DNA of 64,000 nucleotides, taken from positions 82,540 to 146,539 of the forward strand of contig CAJXMG010000003.1 in the NCBI GenBank assembly GCA_913056395.1. The letters run 5' to 3'. The position numbers and the translations under genes are program-made. Positions 53,423 to 63,315 of the stretch are shown in pieces. The notes beneath the pieces were generated by a model, which saw only the letters and a list, made by a program, of their open reading frames with translations, did not search any database and had not been told where the DNA came from. The DNA is from an uncultured bacterium (lineage in GTDB: Bacteria; Planctomycetota; UBA8108; UBA1146). The first letter of the stretch is position 1, and every line of letters starts with the position of its first letter.

Positions 53423-54330
53423 TCAGCGACCCCCATCATTTTTGATCCAAACAACATCAGGATCGTCATGATGGCGTTGAAAACCGTGTGAAAAACGATG
53501 GAAGTCAGCAAGCTGCCGGTACGGTGATAGAGCCAGGCCAGAGCGACTCCGAGGCAGGCGATGGGCACGATGCTGGTCAGGGCATCATGGATGACTCCAA
53601 AGAACACTCCTGAGAGGATGGCGGAAGCCAACACCGATCGGTAACCCAGAAGCCAGCGAAAGAGCAATCCACGGAAGAGCAACTCTTCCACCCATGGAGC
53701 CATGACGACCACATTCACCATGATCAGATACTTCAGCAGGGATTGGTTGTCTTGAAGGGCATTCAGAAACAGGGACACCGCCTGCTGCGGAACCGCCTCA
53801 TGACCCAGGGCCTGCAACAATCCGCCCCACAGCAATGCGATCAGAAGATGAAGGGGGAGCCACGCCAGGCATGCCAGAACCCCACTCTTCAGGCAACCGA
53901 AGACGGTTCCTTCCTTGCCCAAGAGCAGAGAGGGGGAGTCAGGCTGCCTCTTTTGCCAAAGTGCTGTGTAGAGAAGGATCAAAAGGATCAGGACCAGGTT
54001 GCCCAGCGCCAGCGTGAGAAAAAGAGGGCGTGCCTGCTCTGGAGTCAGGACAGGGGCCGCGGGTTCCGGTGAGTTCTCCTCGGGGACTGAATCGGTGGGA
54101 TTCGGGTCGGCTGTGTTCAGGTCGGCTGTGTTCAGGTCGGACGAATCGAGTCCGGTTCCTTCAGTAAGGGCAGGGGGCTCGCCCTCGACAGTATCGGTCG
54201 GAGAAAGTGCCATCTGGGCTGCAAGAAATTGAATCAGGAAAAAGAGGCTGAAGAAAAGCAGCACCTGAGACCCGGCCCAGGGGGCTCCCGGTTCCGCGCG
54301 CTCCTGATCGAGGGCTCCCTTTGGCATCAT
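53419..54330 (-). CDS. CPBP-family intramembrane metalloprotease
   Basis: 303 residues with several membrane segments. The family motifs are present: [11 protein letters not shown] (EExxxR), FFGVIHD (FxxxH) and FHTVFNA (HxxxN). An N-terminal proline/threonine-rich region (~45-90) contains the tandem repeat [16 protein letters not shown], encoded by two near-identical copies of TTCAGGTCGGCTGTG in the plus orientation. These enzymes cleave membrane proteins or CAAX-type tails. It overlaps thiG and the XRE gene by 4 bp on either side. Confidence 0.85.
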   Translation of the reverse strand: MMPKGALDQERAEPGAPWAGSQVLLFFSLFFLIQFLAAQMALSPTDTVEGEPPALTEGTGLDSSDLNTADLNTADPNPTDSVPEENSPEPAAPVLTPEQARPLFLTLALGNLVLILLILLYTALWQKRQPDSPSLLLGKEGTVFGCLKSGVLACLAWLPLHLLIALLWGGLLQALGHEAVPQQAVSLFLNALQDNQSLLKYLIMVNVVVMAPWVEELLFRGLLFRWLLGYRSVLASAILSGVFFGVIHDALTSIVPIACLGVALAWLYHRTGSLLTSIVFHTVFNAIMTILMLFGSKMMGVAE

Positions 54331-55127
54331 TCGCCGAGGACTCCCTCAGTGGGACTGGACGCCTGAGCGTAGCGACGGCGGGGAATGCGACCAGCTCGGG
54401 CGGCAAACCAGCCTGCATCAAGGGCGTGGCGCATGGCGTGGGCCATGGCGACCGGATCTTTTGCTCCGGCGATTCCCGTATTGAGAAGCACACCTTCGGC
54501 ACCCAACTCCATGGCGATGGTCACGTCACTGGCTGTGCCGACCCCCGCATCGATGATCACCGGAACTTCGAGTTGCTCGAGGATGATCGCGAGGTTGTTG
54601 GAATTGAGAATCCCCTGGCCACTGCCAATCGGGGAGCCAGCGGGCATCACGGAAGTGGCTCCCGCATCCTGCAGGCGCAGGGCGAGAACCGGGTCATCAC
54701 TGCTGTAGACCAGTACCTTGAAGCCGTCATCGACCAACTCGCGACACGCCTCAAGGGTGCCGACCGGATCGGGCAACAGGGTTTTGCGATCGCCGAGTAC
54801 TTCAAGTTTGACCCAGTCCCCAAGACCGAGTTCACGGGAAAGCTGGCACACGCGAACCGCATCCTCTGCATTGAAACAGCCGGCGGTATTGGGCAGCAGG
54901 AAGTACTTCTCCCGGTCTAGTTGTGAAAGCAGGTTGTCGCCACTGTTGAGGTCGACGCGACGGATGGCCACGGTGACGACTTCGCAACCGGATGCTTCCA
55001 ATGCGGCATTCATCGTTTCGGCATCGCTGTATTTGCCGGTGCCGACGAAAAGACGCGATCGAAAGGTGCGATCACCCAGAGTGAGGGGGGTGGGAGTGTT
55101 TCCGGTTACTGTTTCGCTGGAACCCAT
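54327..55127 (-). CDS. thiG: thiazole synthase
   Basis: 266 residues. ThiG forms the thiazole of thiamine from 1-deoxyxylulose 5-phosphate, glycine imine and ThiS thiocarboxylate. Lys107 (WVKLEVLGD) is the Schiff-base lysine. The family features [22 protein letters not shown] and [21 protein letters not shown] are present. thiS lies directly upstream (2-bp gap). The stop overlaps the CPBP gene by 4 bp. No thiamine riboswitch was seen upstream of the operon. Confidence 0.95.
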   Translation of the reverse strand: MGSSETVTGNTPTPLTLGDRTFRSRLFVGTGKYSDAETMNAALEASGCEVVTVAIRRVDLNSGDNLLSQLDREKYFLLPNTAGCFNAEDAVRVCQLSRELGLGDWVKLEVLGDRKTLLPDPVGTLEACRELVDDGFKVLVYSSDDPVLALRLQDAGATSVMPAGSPIGSGQGILNSNNLAIILEQLEVPVIIDAGVGTASDVTIAMELGAEGVLLNTGIAGAKDPVAMAHAMRHALDAGWFAARAGRIPRRRYAQASSPTEGVLGE

Positions 55128-55129
55128 GT

Positions 55130-55351
55130 CTAGCCTCCTCCGACGATGGTCACCACTTCGATCTGGTCCCCGGCTTCCAGTGTTGTTTCCGCATGAAGGG
55201 AGCGGGGAACTATTCTCTTGTTTCTCTCCACCGCCACCGCCACGGGGTCGATGGGAAGAGAGTTCACCAGATCGAGAACCGTGGTATCGGTCTCGACCTG
55301 GTGAACTTCACCGTTCAGTTGAATCTCGAATCGTGTCGGCTGATCAGACAT
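55130..55351 (-). CDS. thiS: sulfur carrier protein ThiS
   Basis: 73 residues. Beta-grasp fold ending with the Gly-Gly required for thiocarboxylation (VVTIVGGG). [20 protein letters not shown] is the usual N-terminal part. It hands sulfur to ThiG, whose gene starts 2 bp downstream. It starts 12 bp after the cyclase-like gene, so all belong to one operon. Confidence 0.93.
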   Translation of the reverse strand: MSDQPTRFEIQLNGEVHQVETDTTVLDLVNSLPIDPVAVAVERNKRIVPRSLHAETTLEAGDQIEVVTIVGGG

Positions 55352-55363
55352 CCCACAGATCCA

Positions 55364-56935
55364 TCAGTTTGAAGCGCGGGCGAATCGGTAATAGACCTCA
55401 AGAGTCATCGCACCAATCGCGGTGTTGTAGACCCGGCCTCCGGCGATACCCCATTCACCGATGGGATCCCAGGAGCCGTCCTCACAACCTCCGACTCGCT
55501 GGTTCTTCACCAGCGCATCGATCATCGCTTCATTCCACTCGCGCCATTTGCTGCCACCGATCTGGAACATGGCGTAGGTCGCGTAGTACCAGTAGTACAG
55601 ATTGATCTTCGACTTGCGCTTGCCCTCCTGGGGGCGCCACTCGGGGATTTCATCCATCAGCACATTGGTTCCTGCCTTGATGGCATCGGTGTTGGTTTTC
55701 TCTCCCGAGAAGATTCGACACAACACACCCACCGCAGTCATGCAGGAGAGATCCTTGGAGTAGGGGTAAGGCTCTGGGTAAGAGGCCTGCAGTCGCGAGC
55801 CCTCGTCTCCCGGGTTTTCGTATCCGCAGATGCCGGAGCGGGCGGTGCACGATTCGAACCACTTCAACGCGCCTTCAAAGGCGGGGTTGAAGTCCTTGGT
55901 CTTGACCTTGATGTAGCGTGACTGGGCACAGACCTTGGCGGTCTTCAGTGCGAGCACCATCCACCCGGTGACCGAGGTGTCATTGCGTCCCGCCTGATAG
56001 TCGTACTTCCAGCCATAACCGGGATTCTGGGCGTTCAGGCACCACTTGGTGGCACGGGCAACCGAGTTGGAAAGCTTGATCTTGTCCTGAGACATGAGCA
56101 GCAGTTCGCTCATCGCCATGGTGGCGATGGCATGGTTGTAGATCCACTCGTCCGTGTCTTCCTGCGGCATGCCGTAAAGACCATTGAGTTTTGGATCCGC
56201 ATTCTTGACCTGTTGCTTGAGCATCCAGTCCATCGCCTTGCGCATGACGATGACGAAATCGGGGAACTCACCACTCTCGTGGGTATGTCCGAAGCCCAGG
56301 AAGGCGAGCATGGCGAGAGCTGTGACGCCGACGTCGTAGCCTTCGAAGCCATCTCCCTGTTCCTGTTCGCACCCATCCGGGCGCAGGAACCCATTCGACG
56401 ACCAGTGGCCATCCGGATGCTGATGACGCTTGAGCCAGTAGAGGGCTGCAAGCACCGCACTCTCGGTGGCCTCACTGCCACCTTCTCTGGAGAGTGAACC
56501 TTTACCGAAGCGGTTACCGTAGGCACCCGCACCCGCACCGGTCATGCCGAAGGCATCGTTGAGCTGGTTCTTGATATTCTTGTTGGTCTTGTTGTTCTTG
56601 CTGGTGCCCTTGGGCGTGCGGCTGATCTTGTCGGGCTTGAGCATCTTGATCGGATCCGTCTTTTGCTTCTCGAGGATCTCAGGCTTGCGCTCGATGTCCC
56701 GCTTCTTGGTCGGATCGTATTTCGGCGGCTTGACCTCTTTCTTGACGATGGTCTTGCGCTGCTCCTTTTCCTCTTTGACTTCGAGGATGACGATCGTGCC
56801 GAGAATCGAAAGAATGATGACGTGGAAAGCAGCGGAGATGGCCCAGTAGGGAGTGTTGTTCAACCAACTGGTGTTCGCCGGTGCTTCGTACTCGTCGTCG
56901 TATTCTTCATCGTATTCGTCGTACTGCTGATTCAT
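55364..56935 (-). CDS. membrane-anchored squalene-cyclase-like (prenyltransferase-repeat) protein
   Basis: About 523 residues from the ATG at 56935; a GTG at 56965 is an alternative. An acidic Tyr/Glu/Asp-rich cytoplasmic start (QQYDEYDEEYDDEYEAPANT) is followed by one membrane helix (AISAAFHVIILSILGTIVIL) and a lysine-rich, TonB-like stretch (KKEVKPPKYDPTKKRDIERK). Then an alpha/alpha-toroid domain begins at ~170 (VLAALYWLKRHQHPDGHWSS; YDVGVTALAMLAFLGFGHTH; ATKWCLNAQNPGYGWKYDYQ). Cyclase QW-like repeats occur but the DxDD or QXXDGSW active-site motif is not clear. The family is common in Planctomycetota and its function is unknown. Confidence 0.82.
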   Translation of the reverse strand: MNQQYDEYDEEYDDEYEAPANTSWLNNTPYWAISAAFHVIILSILGTIVILEVKEEKEQRKTIVKKEVKPPKYDPTKKRDIERKPEILEKQKTDPIKMLKPDKISRTPKGTSKNNKTNKNIKNQLNDAFGMTGAGAGAYGNRFGKGSLSREGGSEATESAVLAALYWLKRHQHPDGHWSSNGFLRPDGCEQEQGDGFEGYDVGVTALAMLAFLGFGHTHESGEFPDFVIVMRKAMDWMLKQQVKNADPKLNGLYGMPQEDTDEWIYNHAIATMAMSELLLMSQDKIKLSNSVARATKWCLNAQNPGYGWKYDYQAGRNDTSVTGWMVLALKTAKVCAQSRYIKVKTKDFNPAFEGALKWFESCTARSGICGYENPGDEGSRLQASYPEPYPYSKDLSCMTAVGVLCRIFSGEKTNTDAIKAGTNVLMDEIPEWRPQEGKRKSKINLYYWYYATYAMFQIGGSKWREWNEAMIDALVKNQRVGGCEDGSWDPIGEWGIAGGRVYNTAIGAMTLEVYYRFARASN

Positions 56936-56967
56936 GAAGACTCGCTTTCTTTCCGAACAGGCCACTT

Positions 56968-57088
56968 TGAATCACCGCAGAACCACAGCAACCGGAACTG
57001 CCCTGAAACCTGTGATTCACCCAGGCCCATCACCGAGATTACCCGGAGTTGTCAAAATGGCAAGGGGCAAGTTGCCAAATAGGCAACT
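56968..57088 (-). promoter_or_regulatory. inverted repeats upstream of the cyclase-like/thiS operon
   Basis: TGAATCAC (56968-56975) pairs with GTGATTCA (57012-57019). A separate hairpin AGTTGCC-AAATA-GGCAACT sits at 57070-57088, close to the hemF stop. Together they fill the 200-bp gap before the operon start at 56935. Neither has a long T-run. An operator or leader role is possible. Confidence 0.3.
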
Positions 57089-57134
57089 CTCGAAATTGGG
57101 AGCAGGGGAGTGACTGGAGCCGTTTGGGGCGTTT

Positions 57135-58076
57135 TCAGGAGGTTTCAGGAAGCTCAGAGAGCCAATCCCTGGGTCTCAGATAGTCCGCCAGACGTGATTC
57201 CGCGGATTCCACCTCCGGCGACCAACCACTCTGCCAGCGGACCAGGGGAGGGAGCGACATCAGGATCGCTTCAGTCCGGCCTCCACTCTGGATTCCAAAC
57301 AGGGTTCCGCGGTCGAAGAGAAGGTTGAACTCGACATATCGGCCACGGCGATAGAGCTGGAACTGCCGTTCGGTTTCTCCGAAGGGTTCCTGATGACGGC
57401 GATCGACGATGGGTTGGTAGGCATCGAGGAAAGCGGTCGCCACCGATTGGGTGATTCCCATGCAACGGTCGAATCCGCCTTCATTGAGATCATCAAAAAA
57501 GACTCCGCCGATTCCCCGGGTCTCATCACGGTGGGGCAGGAAGAAGTAGCGGTCACACCATTCCTTGTATTCGGGATACAACTCGGTTCCGAAGGGGTCG
57601 AGGGCTCCCTTGGCAGTTTCGTGCCAGTGACGCACATCTTCAGATTGCGGGTAATACGGGGTTAGGTCAAAGCCACCCCCAAACCACCAGACCGGTGCTT
57701 CACCTTCCTTGTGGGCGTGAAAGAGGCGCACATTCATGTGTGTTGTCGGGACGTGGGGATTGTGCGGATGCAAAACCAGAGAGATACCCATCGCCTCAAA
57801 GCCGCGGCCTGCAAGTTCCGGTCGCTGGGCACTGGCGGTGGGGGGCAGGGCGGAACCACTGACCTTGGAGAAGTTGACCCCGGCTTGTTCGAAAATGGTC
57901 CCGTCTCTCAGCAGCCGACTTTCGCCGCCACCGCCCTCTTCTCTTTCCCACGTGGTGACTTCAAAGCGCCCACTGCCATCCTGCTTTTCCAGGGCAGTGC
58001 AGATGTGTGATTGAAGGTCGCGTAGCCACTGTTCGAAAGTGGCAGCAGGGATGGAGGTTTCGTCGGCGGGGGTCAT
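57135..58076 (-). CDS. hemF: oxygen-dependent coproporphyrinogen III oxidase
   Basis: About 313 residues from the ATG at 58076 (GGAGAAGG upstream). A longer frame to 58238 includes a Pro-rich stretch and is less likely. Family motifs: [69 protein letters not shown] and the C-terminal [10 protein letters not shown] region. The enzyme uses O2 to oxidise coproporphyrinogen III to protoporphyrinogen IX. The organism is therefore able to use the aerobic branch of heme synthesis. Confidence 0.94.
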   Translation of the reverse strand: MTPADETSIPAATFEQWLRDLQSHICTALEKQDGSGRFEVTTWEREEGGGGESRLLRDGTIFEQAGVNFSKVSGSALPPTASAQRPELAGRGFEAMGISLVLHPHNPHVPTTHMNVRLFHAHKEGEAPVWWFGGGFDLTPYYPQSEDVRHWHETAKGALDPFGTELYPEYKEWCDRYFFLPHRDETRGIGGVFFDDLNEGGFDRCMGITQSVATAFLDAYQPIVDRRHQEPFGETERQFQLYRRGRYVEFNLLFDRGTLFGIQSGGRTEAILMSLPPLVRWQSGWSPEVESAESRLADYLRPRDWLSELPETS

Positions 58077-58142
58077 GCCTTCTCCGTTTCGAAGCTCGTT
58101 GGGCAGGCCCAAAGGTGACCGCCCACACACAGGATTACAAGG

Positions 58143-58164
58143 ATCCGGAAGCACGAAGCCGGAT
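58143..58164 (-). promoter_or_regulatory. hairpin in the hemF leader
   Basis: ATCCGG (58143-58148) and CCGGAT (58159-58164) form a 6-bp stem with a 10-base loop, 67 bases upstream of the hemF ATG. No known riboswitch consensus was matched. Confidence 0.25.
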
Positions 58165-58324
58165 TTTGGAGGAAAATTCCCGGCGAGGGGGTCTGACAGG
58201 AGCTTCCCTTCGGCCCTGTTTGGGGGCTTGATGCACAAACCCAGAGTAGCAAACGACTTAGGCTAGGACGAAAAAATGTACTTTACATTTTATATTGTGC
58301 AAGGTAGATTCCTGACGGTTCGGC

Positions 58325-58402
58325 GGTCGGAGAGAGTTGGGGAGTGGTCGAACCCGTGGAGTTTTTTTCCCCGAAGTTGACGCGGCGTACCTCTCTCCGA
58401 CC
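58325..58402. other. 12-bp inverted repeat in the hemF-DUF971 gap
   Basis: GGTCGGAGAGAG (58325-58336) is perfectly repeated in inverse as CTCTCTCCGACC (58391-58402), with 54 bp between. TACATTTTTT follows on the plus strand, so it could end a transcript. The wider 543-bp gap (58077-58618) holds no gene that I can support. Short AT-rich stretches near 58275-58300 may contain promoters. Confidence 0.45.
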
Positions 58403-58618
58403 TACATTTTTTCCCCCGTTGCCGCTGTCCGCGGGGAAATAGCGAATTTGCCTTCCAAACGGCCCTCTCCGGGATCGACCCATTTCCGGAGGGGGCTCAC
58501 GCCTTTTCTCTCCAAATTTCCCATCAACCTCCCCCGTCCGAGTGTGGATTTCTTGATCCCGAGGTATGATTTGCATCGGTTCTGATCGGCAGAATCGGCA
58601 ACTTCGGAGGGCTTCAGA

Positions 58619-58951
58619 GTGAATCTGGATTCCAGATACCAAACAGATCTCGTGGAGCTGCTCGAGCCGGCCACCCTCCTGGTGGTCTGGTCTGACGGCC
58701 ACGAGAGTCTCTATTCCCACCGGGGATTGAGGGAAACCTGCGAGTGCGCATCCTGCGTGGATGAGTGGACCAGGGAACCTCTGCTCGATCCGGATTCGAT
58801 TCCCGAAAGTCTTCGCTGCGTCGCAGTGGAACCGACGGGAAGGTACGGCCTCAATCTGAAGTTTTCAGATGGTCATGCCACCGGAATCTGGTCTCTGGAA
58901 AGACTGCGCAAATCTTGCCCCTGCCCTGAATGTCAGGAGACAACTTCATGA
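58619..58951 (+). CDS. DUF971 family protein
   Basis: 110 residues from a GTG at 58619 (GGAGG upstream). Two tandem DUF971-type halves: LVVWSDGHESLYSHRGLRETCECASCVDE and LNLKFSDGHATGIWSLERLRKSCPCPEC. The Cys pairs suggest iron-sulfur or metal binding. DUF971 modules occur in gamma-butyrobetaine hydroxylase and in Fe-S maturation proteins. The ATG of the RND adaptor overlaps its stop (ATGA). Confidence 0.85.
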   Translation: MNLDSRYQTDLVELLEPATLLVVWSDGHESLYSHRGLRETCECASCVDEWTREPLLDPDSIPESLRCVAVEPTGRYGLNLKFSDGHATGIWSLERLRKSCPCPECQETTS

Positions 58952-60189
58952 AAGTCATCCTTCCCCGCGTTCTCGCGGCCCTCGTTTTGGTCGCAGTGGG
59001 TTGGTACTCCAACAACTTTTTCTCACCGTCCGCAGACACGATTGCAAAACCGGAAGGTCAAGCGGCCTGGAGATCCGGTGCCATGGGTCGGGGAATGGGT
59101 GGTGGCCGTGGAGGTTATGGAGGTGGTTCGGGAACACAGGAAGTGATTCCTGTGGAAGTCAGCTCGACGCTTCTTGCGGTGATTCGCGAGCGCGTTCGCA
59201 GCAGTGGCATCCTCGAACCGGAGCGTGAGGTGACCGTCCTCTCACGTGTTGAGGGAACGGTGGATGAGGTCAAGGCTGTGGAAGGTGCCCGCATCAGCGA
59301 AGGTGAAAACCTTTGTGCCATCGATCAGCGGGAACTGCGGATCGCAGCCGAGGTGGCCAACATCGAATTAGAACAGGCGAACGCCAACTACGACCGCCTC
59401 GAAGCCCTCGCCAAAACCGGAAACTCTTCCGGCGAGGTTCTGGAGAATGCACGCTTTGCCAAGAAGCGTGCGCAAGCCGGCCATGAAACCGCAATGATCA
59501 ATCTCGGGCATTCGATGCCGAAAGCCCTCTTTGATGGAGTGGTCGTTCGTCGCCGCATCGAGCCGGGCCAGTACGTTCGTGTTGGAGACGAGTTGTTTAC
59601 CTACGCCGACTTTGAGCCCCTTCGGGTCCGCATGTTCCTGCCCGAGGGAGAAGCCCAGGATTTGGAAAAAGGTCAACGTTGCGTGCTGAGATCTGAAAGT
59701 GACGGTCCGATCCTGACCGAAGGAAGCATCGAGCGAATCAGTCCGGTGATCGATCGTCAGAGTCTGACCGTTGAAGTGCTGGCCATATTCCCCGAAGCCG
59801 CCGTGACTTTGCGTCCAGGTTCCTTTGTCCATGTCGATGTGATTACCCGCACCCTGGAAAACCGGGTGGTGGTTCCGCGCAAAGCGGTGGCCGCGAGACA
59901 GGGCCGGACCATGGTTTATCGATTGCTGGACGATGAAACCGTTCAGGAGGTCGAGGTGGTGACCGGCTTCGAGAACGACTCGATCGTCGTCATCGAAGAG
60001 GGACTGGAGATCGGTGACAGGTTGGTCGTTCAGGGAATTGAAAAACTGAAAGACCGCAGCAAAGTCAGCGTCTACCGGAGCATTCCCGTGGAGGTCGACG
60101 AGTTGACGGTCGAACCGTTGCAGACTGAACCGAAGAAGACTCCGGAGCCGATGAAGTCACCGGAAGCAAACTCTGCTGAGGGAAAATAG
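58948..60189 (+). CDS. RND efflux system periplasmic adaptor (membrane-fusion protein)
   Basis: About 413 residues from the ATG at 58948. One N-terminal membrane anchor (LPRVLAALVLVAVGWYSNNFF), a Gly/Arg-rich linker, a barrel-sandwich hybrid (SGILEPEREVTVLSRVEGTV) interrupted by an alpha hairpin (~130-185) and a beta-barrel domain (VGDELFTYADFEPLRVRMFL). It would connect an RND permease to an outer-membrane channel. Two permease genes follow, the first 12 bp later. No outer-membrane channel gene is visible in the window. Confidence 0.9.
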   Translation: MKVILPRVLAALVLVAVGWYSNNFFSPSADTIAKPEGQAAWRSGAMGRGMGGGRGGYGGGSGTQEVIPVEVSSTLLAVIRERVRSSGILEPEREVTVLSRVEGTVDEVKAVEGARISEGENLCAIDQRELRIAAEVANIELEQANANYDRLEALAKTGNSSGEVLENARFAKKRAQAGHETAMINLGHSMPKALFDGVVVRRRIEPGQYVRVGDELFTYADFEPLRVRMFLPEGEAQDLEKGQRCVLRSESDGPILTEGSIERISPVIDRQSLTVEVLAIFPEAAVTLRPGSFVHVDVITRTLENRVVVPRKAVAARQGRTMVYRLLDDETVQEVEVVTGFENDSIVVIEEGLEIGDRLVVQGIEKLKDRSKVSVYRSIPVEVDELTVEPLQTEPKKTPEPMKSPEANSAEGK

Positions 60190-60201
60190 GCACCTTCTGA
60201 C

Positions 60202-63200
60202 ATGGAAGCATTTCTGAGAAACATCATCCGCAAACCGGTTTCAGTCGCGATGGTCACCCTCGCGGCTGTGACTTTTGGTTTGTTGTCGGTGCAGAGGCTT
60301 CCCGTCGAGTTGTTGCCCGATATCAACTACCCGACCCTCACCGTTCAGACTGAACTTCCGGATGCCTCACCCCAGGAGGTGGAGCAATTGGTGACCAACT
60401 CCATCGAGGAAGTGGTCGGGGTCAGTCAGGGTCTGTTGCGTTACACCAGTACTTCCCGTGCGGGAGTTTCCGAGGTGGTTCTCGAGTTCAGCTGGGACAC
60501 CGACATGCAACGGGCCAGTCTCGACGTCCGCGAGAAACTCGACCTGGTGAATCTTCCGGATGATGCCCGTGCACCACTGGTCTTCCGTTTTGATCCCTCC
60601 CTCGATCCGATGACCCGCCTGGCACTGACTGGGCCGCGATCGATTCCCGATCTGCGCAAGCTGGCTGAACTCAAGATCAAACGCCGACTGGAAACGGTGA
60701 CGGGCGTGGCGGCGGCGAGGGTGACCGGAGGGGCGGAGGATGAGGTTCTCGTTGACCTCGACCCACAAAAACTGGAAGTGCTCGGACTCGACGTCACCTC
60801 TGTGAGCCGAAGAATCTCCCAAGAGAACGTTAACCGTTCGGGGGGTGAGATTCGCGATCGACAGACCGCATACCGTTTGAGAACCGTCAAGGAGTTCAAA
60901 TCCCTGGAGGACATCGAAAACGTGGTTGTCCGACAGGGTCAGTCGGGAACTGTCCGGGTCAAGGACATTGGCTCTGTCGCCATCGTTCCACGAGATGATG
61001 AAATTCTTGTTCGGGTGGATGGCAAGCCCGCGGTGCAGATCGATCTCTATAAAGAGGGAGATGCCAACGCCGTCAATGTGGCAAAAGCCCTGAGAACCCG
61101 ACTCACCGATCTGGAAGATGATCGTGAGTTGGAGGGATGCCAGTTGGTGGTGCTCTCCGATCAGGCCCGCTTCATCGAGGAGTCCATCGAAAGCGTCCAG
61201 TCGACCGCCTTGATGGGGGCACTGCTGGCAGCGTTGGTCCTGTACGTCTTCCTTCGCAACATGCTCAGCACCCTGACCATCGCCCTTTCAATTCCGGTCT
61301 CGGTGGCAGTGACCTTCCTGTTGATGGAACTCACCGGGATCAGCCTGAATGTGCTCTCTCTGGGAGGTCTTGCGCTGGGGATCGGCATGCTCGTCGACAA
61401 CAGTGTCGTCGTTCTGGAATCGATCCAGCGTCTCCGGGAAGAAGGCGTGGATGATCGGGAGGCGGTCAGCAAGGGAACGGGCCAGGTTCTCGGCGGTATC
61501 GTCGCTTCCACCATCACCACTATCGCCGTCTTTTTGCCGCTGATTTTCGTCCAGGGCATCGGCGGAGAGATCTTCCGTGATCAGGCTTTGACGGTGACCT
61601 ACTCGCTGATTGCCAGCCTGTTTGTGGCAGCGACCGTGATTCCGACAGTGGTCCTCAAGGGCAGTGGTCTCTCGGTGGGACTGTTCGGAAAATTGATCAA
61701 GGTGATCGACCGAATTCTTTCACCTTTTGCACAGCTCTTTACCTGGCTTCTCGATGCTGCGCAGAGACTATACGCCAATACATTGGGCGCCTTGCTGAAG
61801 ATGCCCTGGGGGGCACCGACCCTCGCACTGGCACTTTGCATTGTGGTTTTGCCCAAGGCAGAAGATCTGGGAACCGAGCTGGTTCCTGATCTGTATCAGG
61901 GGCAGTTCCACTTCGATGTGGAGTTGGCAGAGGGGACCCCGCTGGAGGAAACCGATCGCAAGGTTGCTGCCATGGAGACCATCGTCAGCGAGCTCAAGGC
62001 TGAGGGTTTTCCCATCGAGTTGTTCACTTCGACGGTGGGCGAATCCCCTGTGCTGGGTGAGGTTCAATCGGGAGAACGTCGCGAGCACATCGCCCGTCTC
62101 TCTCTCGGTTTGACCGGAGTCGCCTCCCGAGAAGATGAAGCCCGATTGATCAGCAAGCTGGAAGAACGCTTCCGCATGATTCCCGATTGTCCCGTGACAC
62201 TGGGACGTCCCTCACTGTTCACTTTCCGTGATCCGATTGAGGTCGAGGTTTTCGACGAGGATCTCGATGTGTTGAGGGAGTCCGCTCTGTCGGTCGGTGA
62301 TCGAATGTCTCTGGTTGCCGGATTGACCGACGTGATCGCCCGAGTCCCGGATCAGGTGCCGGAGATCCATGTGCGAATGGATCCCTATCGTCTCTCCGCC
62401 TACAACCTGAGTCTCGGTCAGGTGGCGGACGGATTGCGCTCGCGCGGCATTGGAGAGATCGCCACCCAGTATCGATATGCGGAGAAGCCCATCGATATTC
62501 GGGTACGTATCGAGGGAGCTCTGGACAGGACCCTTGAAGAGGCATCCCAGGATGCGGTCTCCAAAACCGAGTCTGAGAATGGGGCGATTCTTCGTGTGGC
62601 CTCACTCGGAAGACTGGAAGAAGCTTTGGGCCCGGTGGAAATCCGTCGGGTGGGTGGAGAGAGATCGGTATCAGTGACCGCCAGAACAGACGGCGTCGAT
62701 CTGGGCACGGCTACGGCCAATGTCAGCGACGCTCTGCAGGGGCGTTTCCTGCCGCCGACTACCACAGCCAAACTCTCCGGGCAAAACCTGGAGATGAGTG
62801 AATCGCTGCAGAGCCTGGCGATGGCACTCGCGTTGGCGGTTTTCGTGGTCTACCTGGTTCTGGCGAGCACTTTCGAATCACTCAAGTTGCCTTTCATCGT
62901 CATTCTGACAGTACCGTTGGGAATCTGCGGTGCTGTGATGGCGATGTGGATCACCGGAATCCCCCTGGGGGTCCTGTCGATGATCGGCGTGATCCTTCTC
63001 TGCGGAATCGTCGTCAACAACGGCATTATTTACGTGAGCCGAATCCAGCAGTTGCAGTCGACAGGTCTGAATCCCACAGAGGCGACACGCCGGGCGGGTA
63101 GCGAAAGACTGCGACCAATTCTGATTACCAGTGCGACCACGATTCTCGGTCTTTTGCCACTGGCTCTCGGATTTGGTCCCGGAGCAGAGCTGCGCAAACC

Positions 63201-63315
63201 GCTTGCGATCACTGTGGTGTGGGGCCTCGCAGTGGCGACGATGCTGACGCTCGTTGTCATCCCCAGCGGATACAGGGCTTTGGTCAGTGATACTGAAGAG
63301 GCGGAAGTCGCATGA
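60202..63315 (+). CDS. RND-family efflux permease
   Basis: 1037 residues, full length. Twelve membrane segments in the usual 1+5 and 1+5 layout with two large periplasmic loops. The N-terminus (FLRNIIRKPVSVAMVTLAAV) and segments LALGIGMLVDNSVVVLESIQ and ILLCGIVVNNGIIYVSRIQQ are typical of HAE/AcrB-like pumps. In the fourth segment the motif is VDNS rather than DDA, so the proton-relay residue pair is Asp plus Asn. The substrate cannot be assigned. Its stop overlaps the next permease (ATGA). Confidence 0.92.
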   Translation: MEAFLRNIIRKPVSVAMVTLAAVTFGLLSVQRLPVELLPDINYPTLTVQTELPDASPQEVEQLVTNSIEEVVGVSQGLLRYTSTSRAGVSEVVLEFSWDTDMQRASLDVREKLDLVNLPDDARAPLVFRFDPSLDPMTRLALTGPRSIPDLRKLAELKIKRRLETVTGVAAARVTGGAEDEVLVDLDPQKLEVLGLDVTSVSRRISQENVNRSGGEIRDRQTAYRLRTVKEFKSLEDIENVVVRQGQSGTVRVKDIGSVAIVPRDDEILVRVDGKPAVQIDLYKEGDANAVNVAKALRTRLTDLEDDRELEGCQLVVLSDQARFIEESIESVQSTALMGALLAALVLYVFLRNMLSTLTIALSIPVSVAVTFLLMELTGISLNVLSLGGLALGIGMLVDNSVVVLESIQRLREEGVDDREAVSKGTGQVLGGIVASTITTIAVFLPLIFVQGIGGEIFRDQALTVTYSLIASLFVAATVIPTVVLKGSGLSVGLFGKLIKVIDRILSPFAQLFTWLLDAAQRLYANTLGALLKMPWGAPTLALALCIVVLPKAEDLGTELVPDLYQGQFHFDVELAEGTPLEETDRKVAAMETIVSELKAEGFPIELFTSTVGESPVLGEVQSGERREHIARLSLGLTGVASREDEARLISKLEERFRMIPDCPVTLGRPSLFTFRDPIEVEVFDEDLDVLRESALSVGDRMSLVAGLTDVIARVPDQVPEIHVRMDPYRLSAYNLSLGQVADGLRSRGIGEIATQYRYAEKPIDIRVRIEGALDRTLEEASQDAVSKTESENGAILRVASLGRLEEALGPVEIRRVGGERSVSVTARTDGVDLGTATANVSDALQGRFLPPTTTAKLSGQNLEMSESLQSLAMALALAVFVVYLVLASTFESLKLPFIVILTVPLGICGAVMAMWITGIPLGVLSMIGVILLCGIVVNNGIIYVSRIQQLQSTGLNPTEATRRAGSERLRPILITSATTILGLLPLALGFGPGAELRKPLAITVVWGLAVATMLTLVVIPSGYRALVSDTEEAEVA

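Noticed and set aside
56936..57134. Possible TPP riboswitch before the thiS-thiG operon
   Set aside because: No CUGAGA or the other conserved TPP-binding segments were found in this gap.
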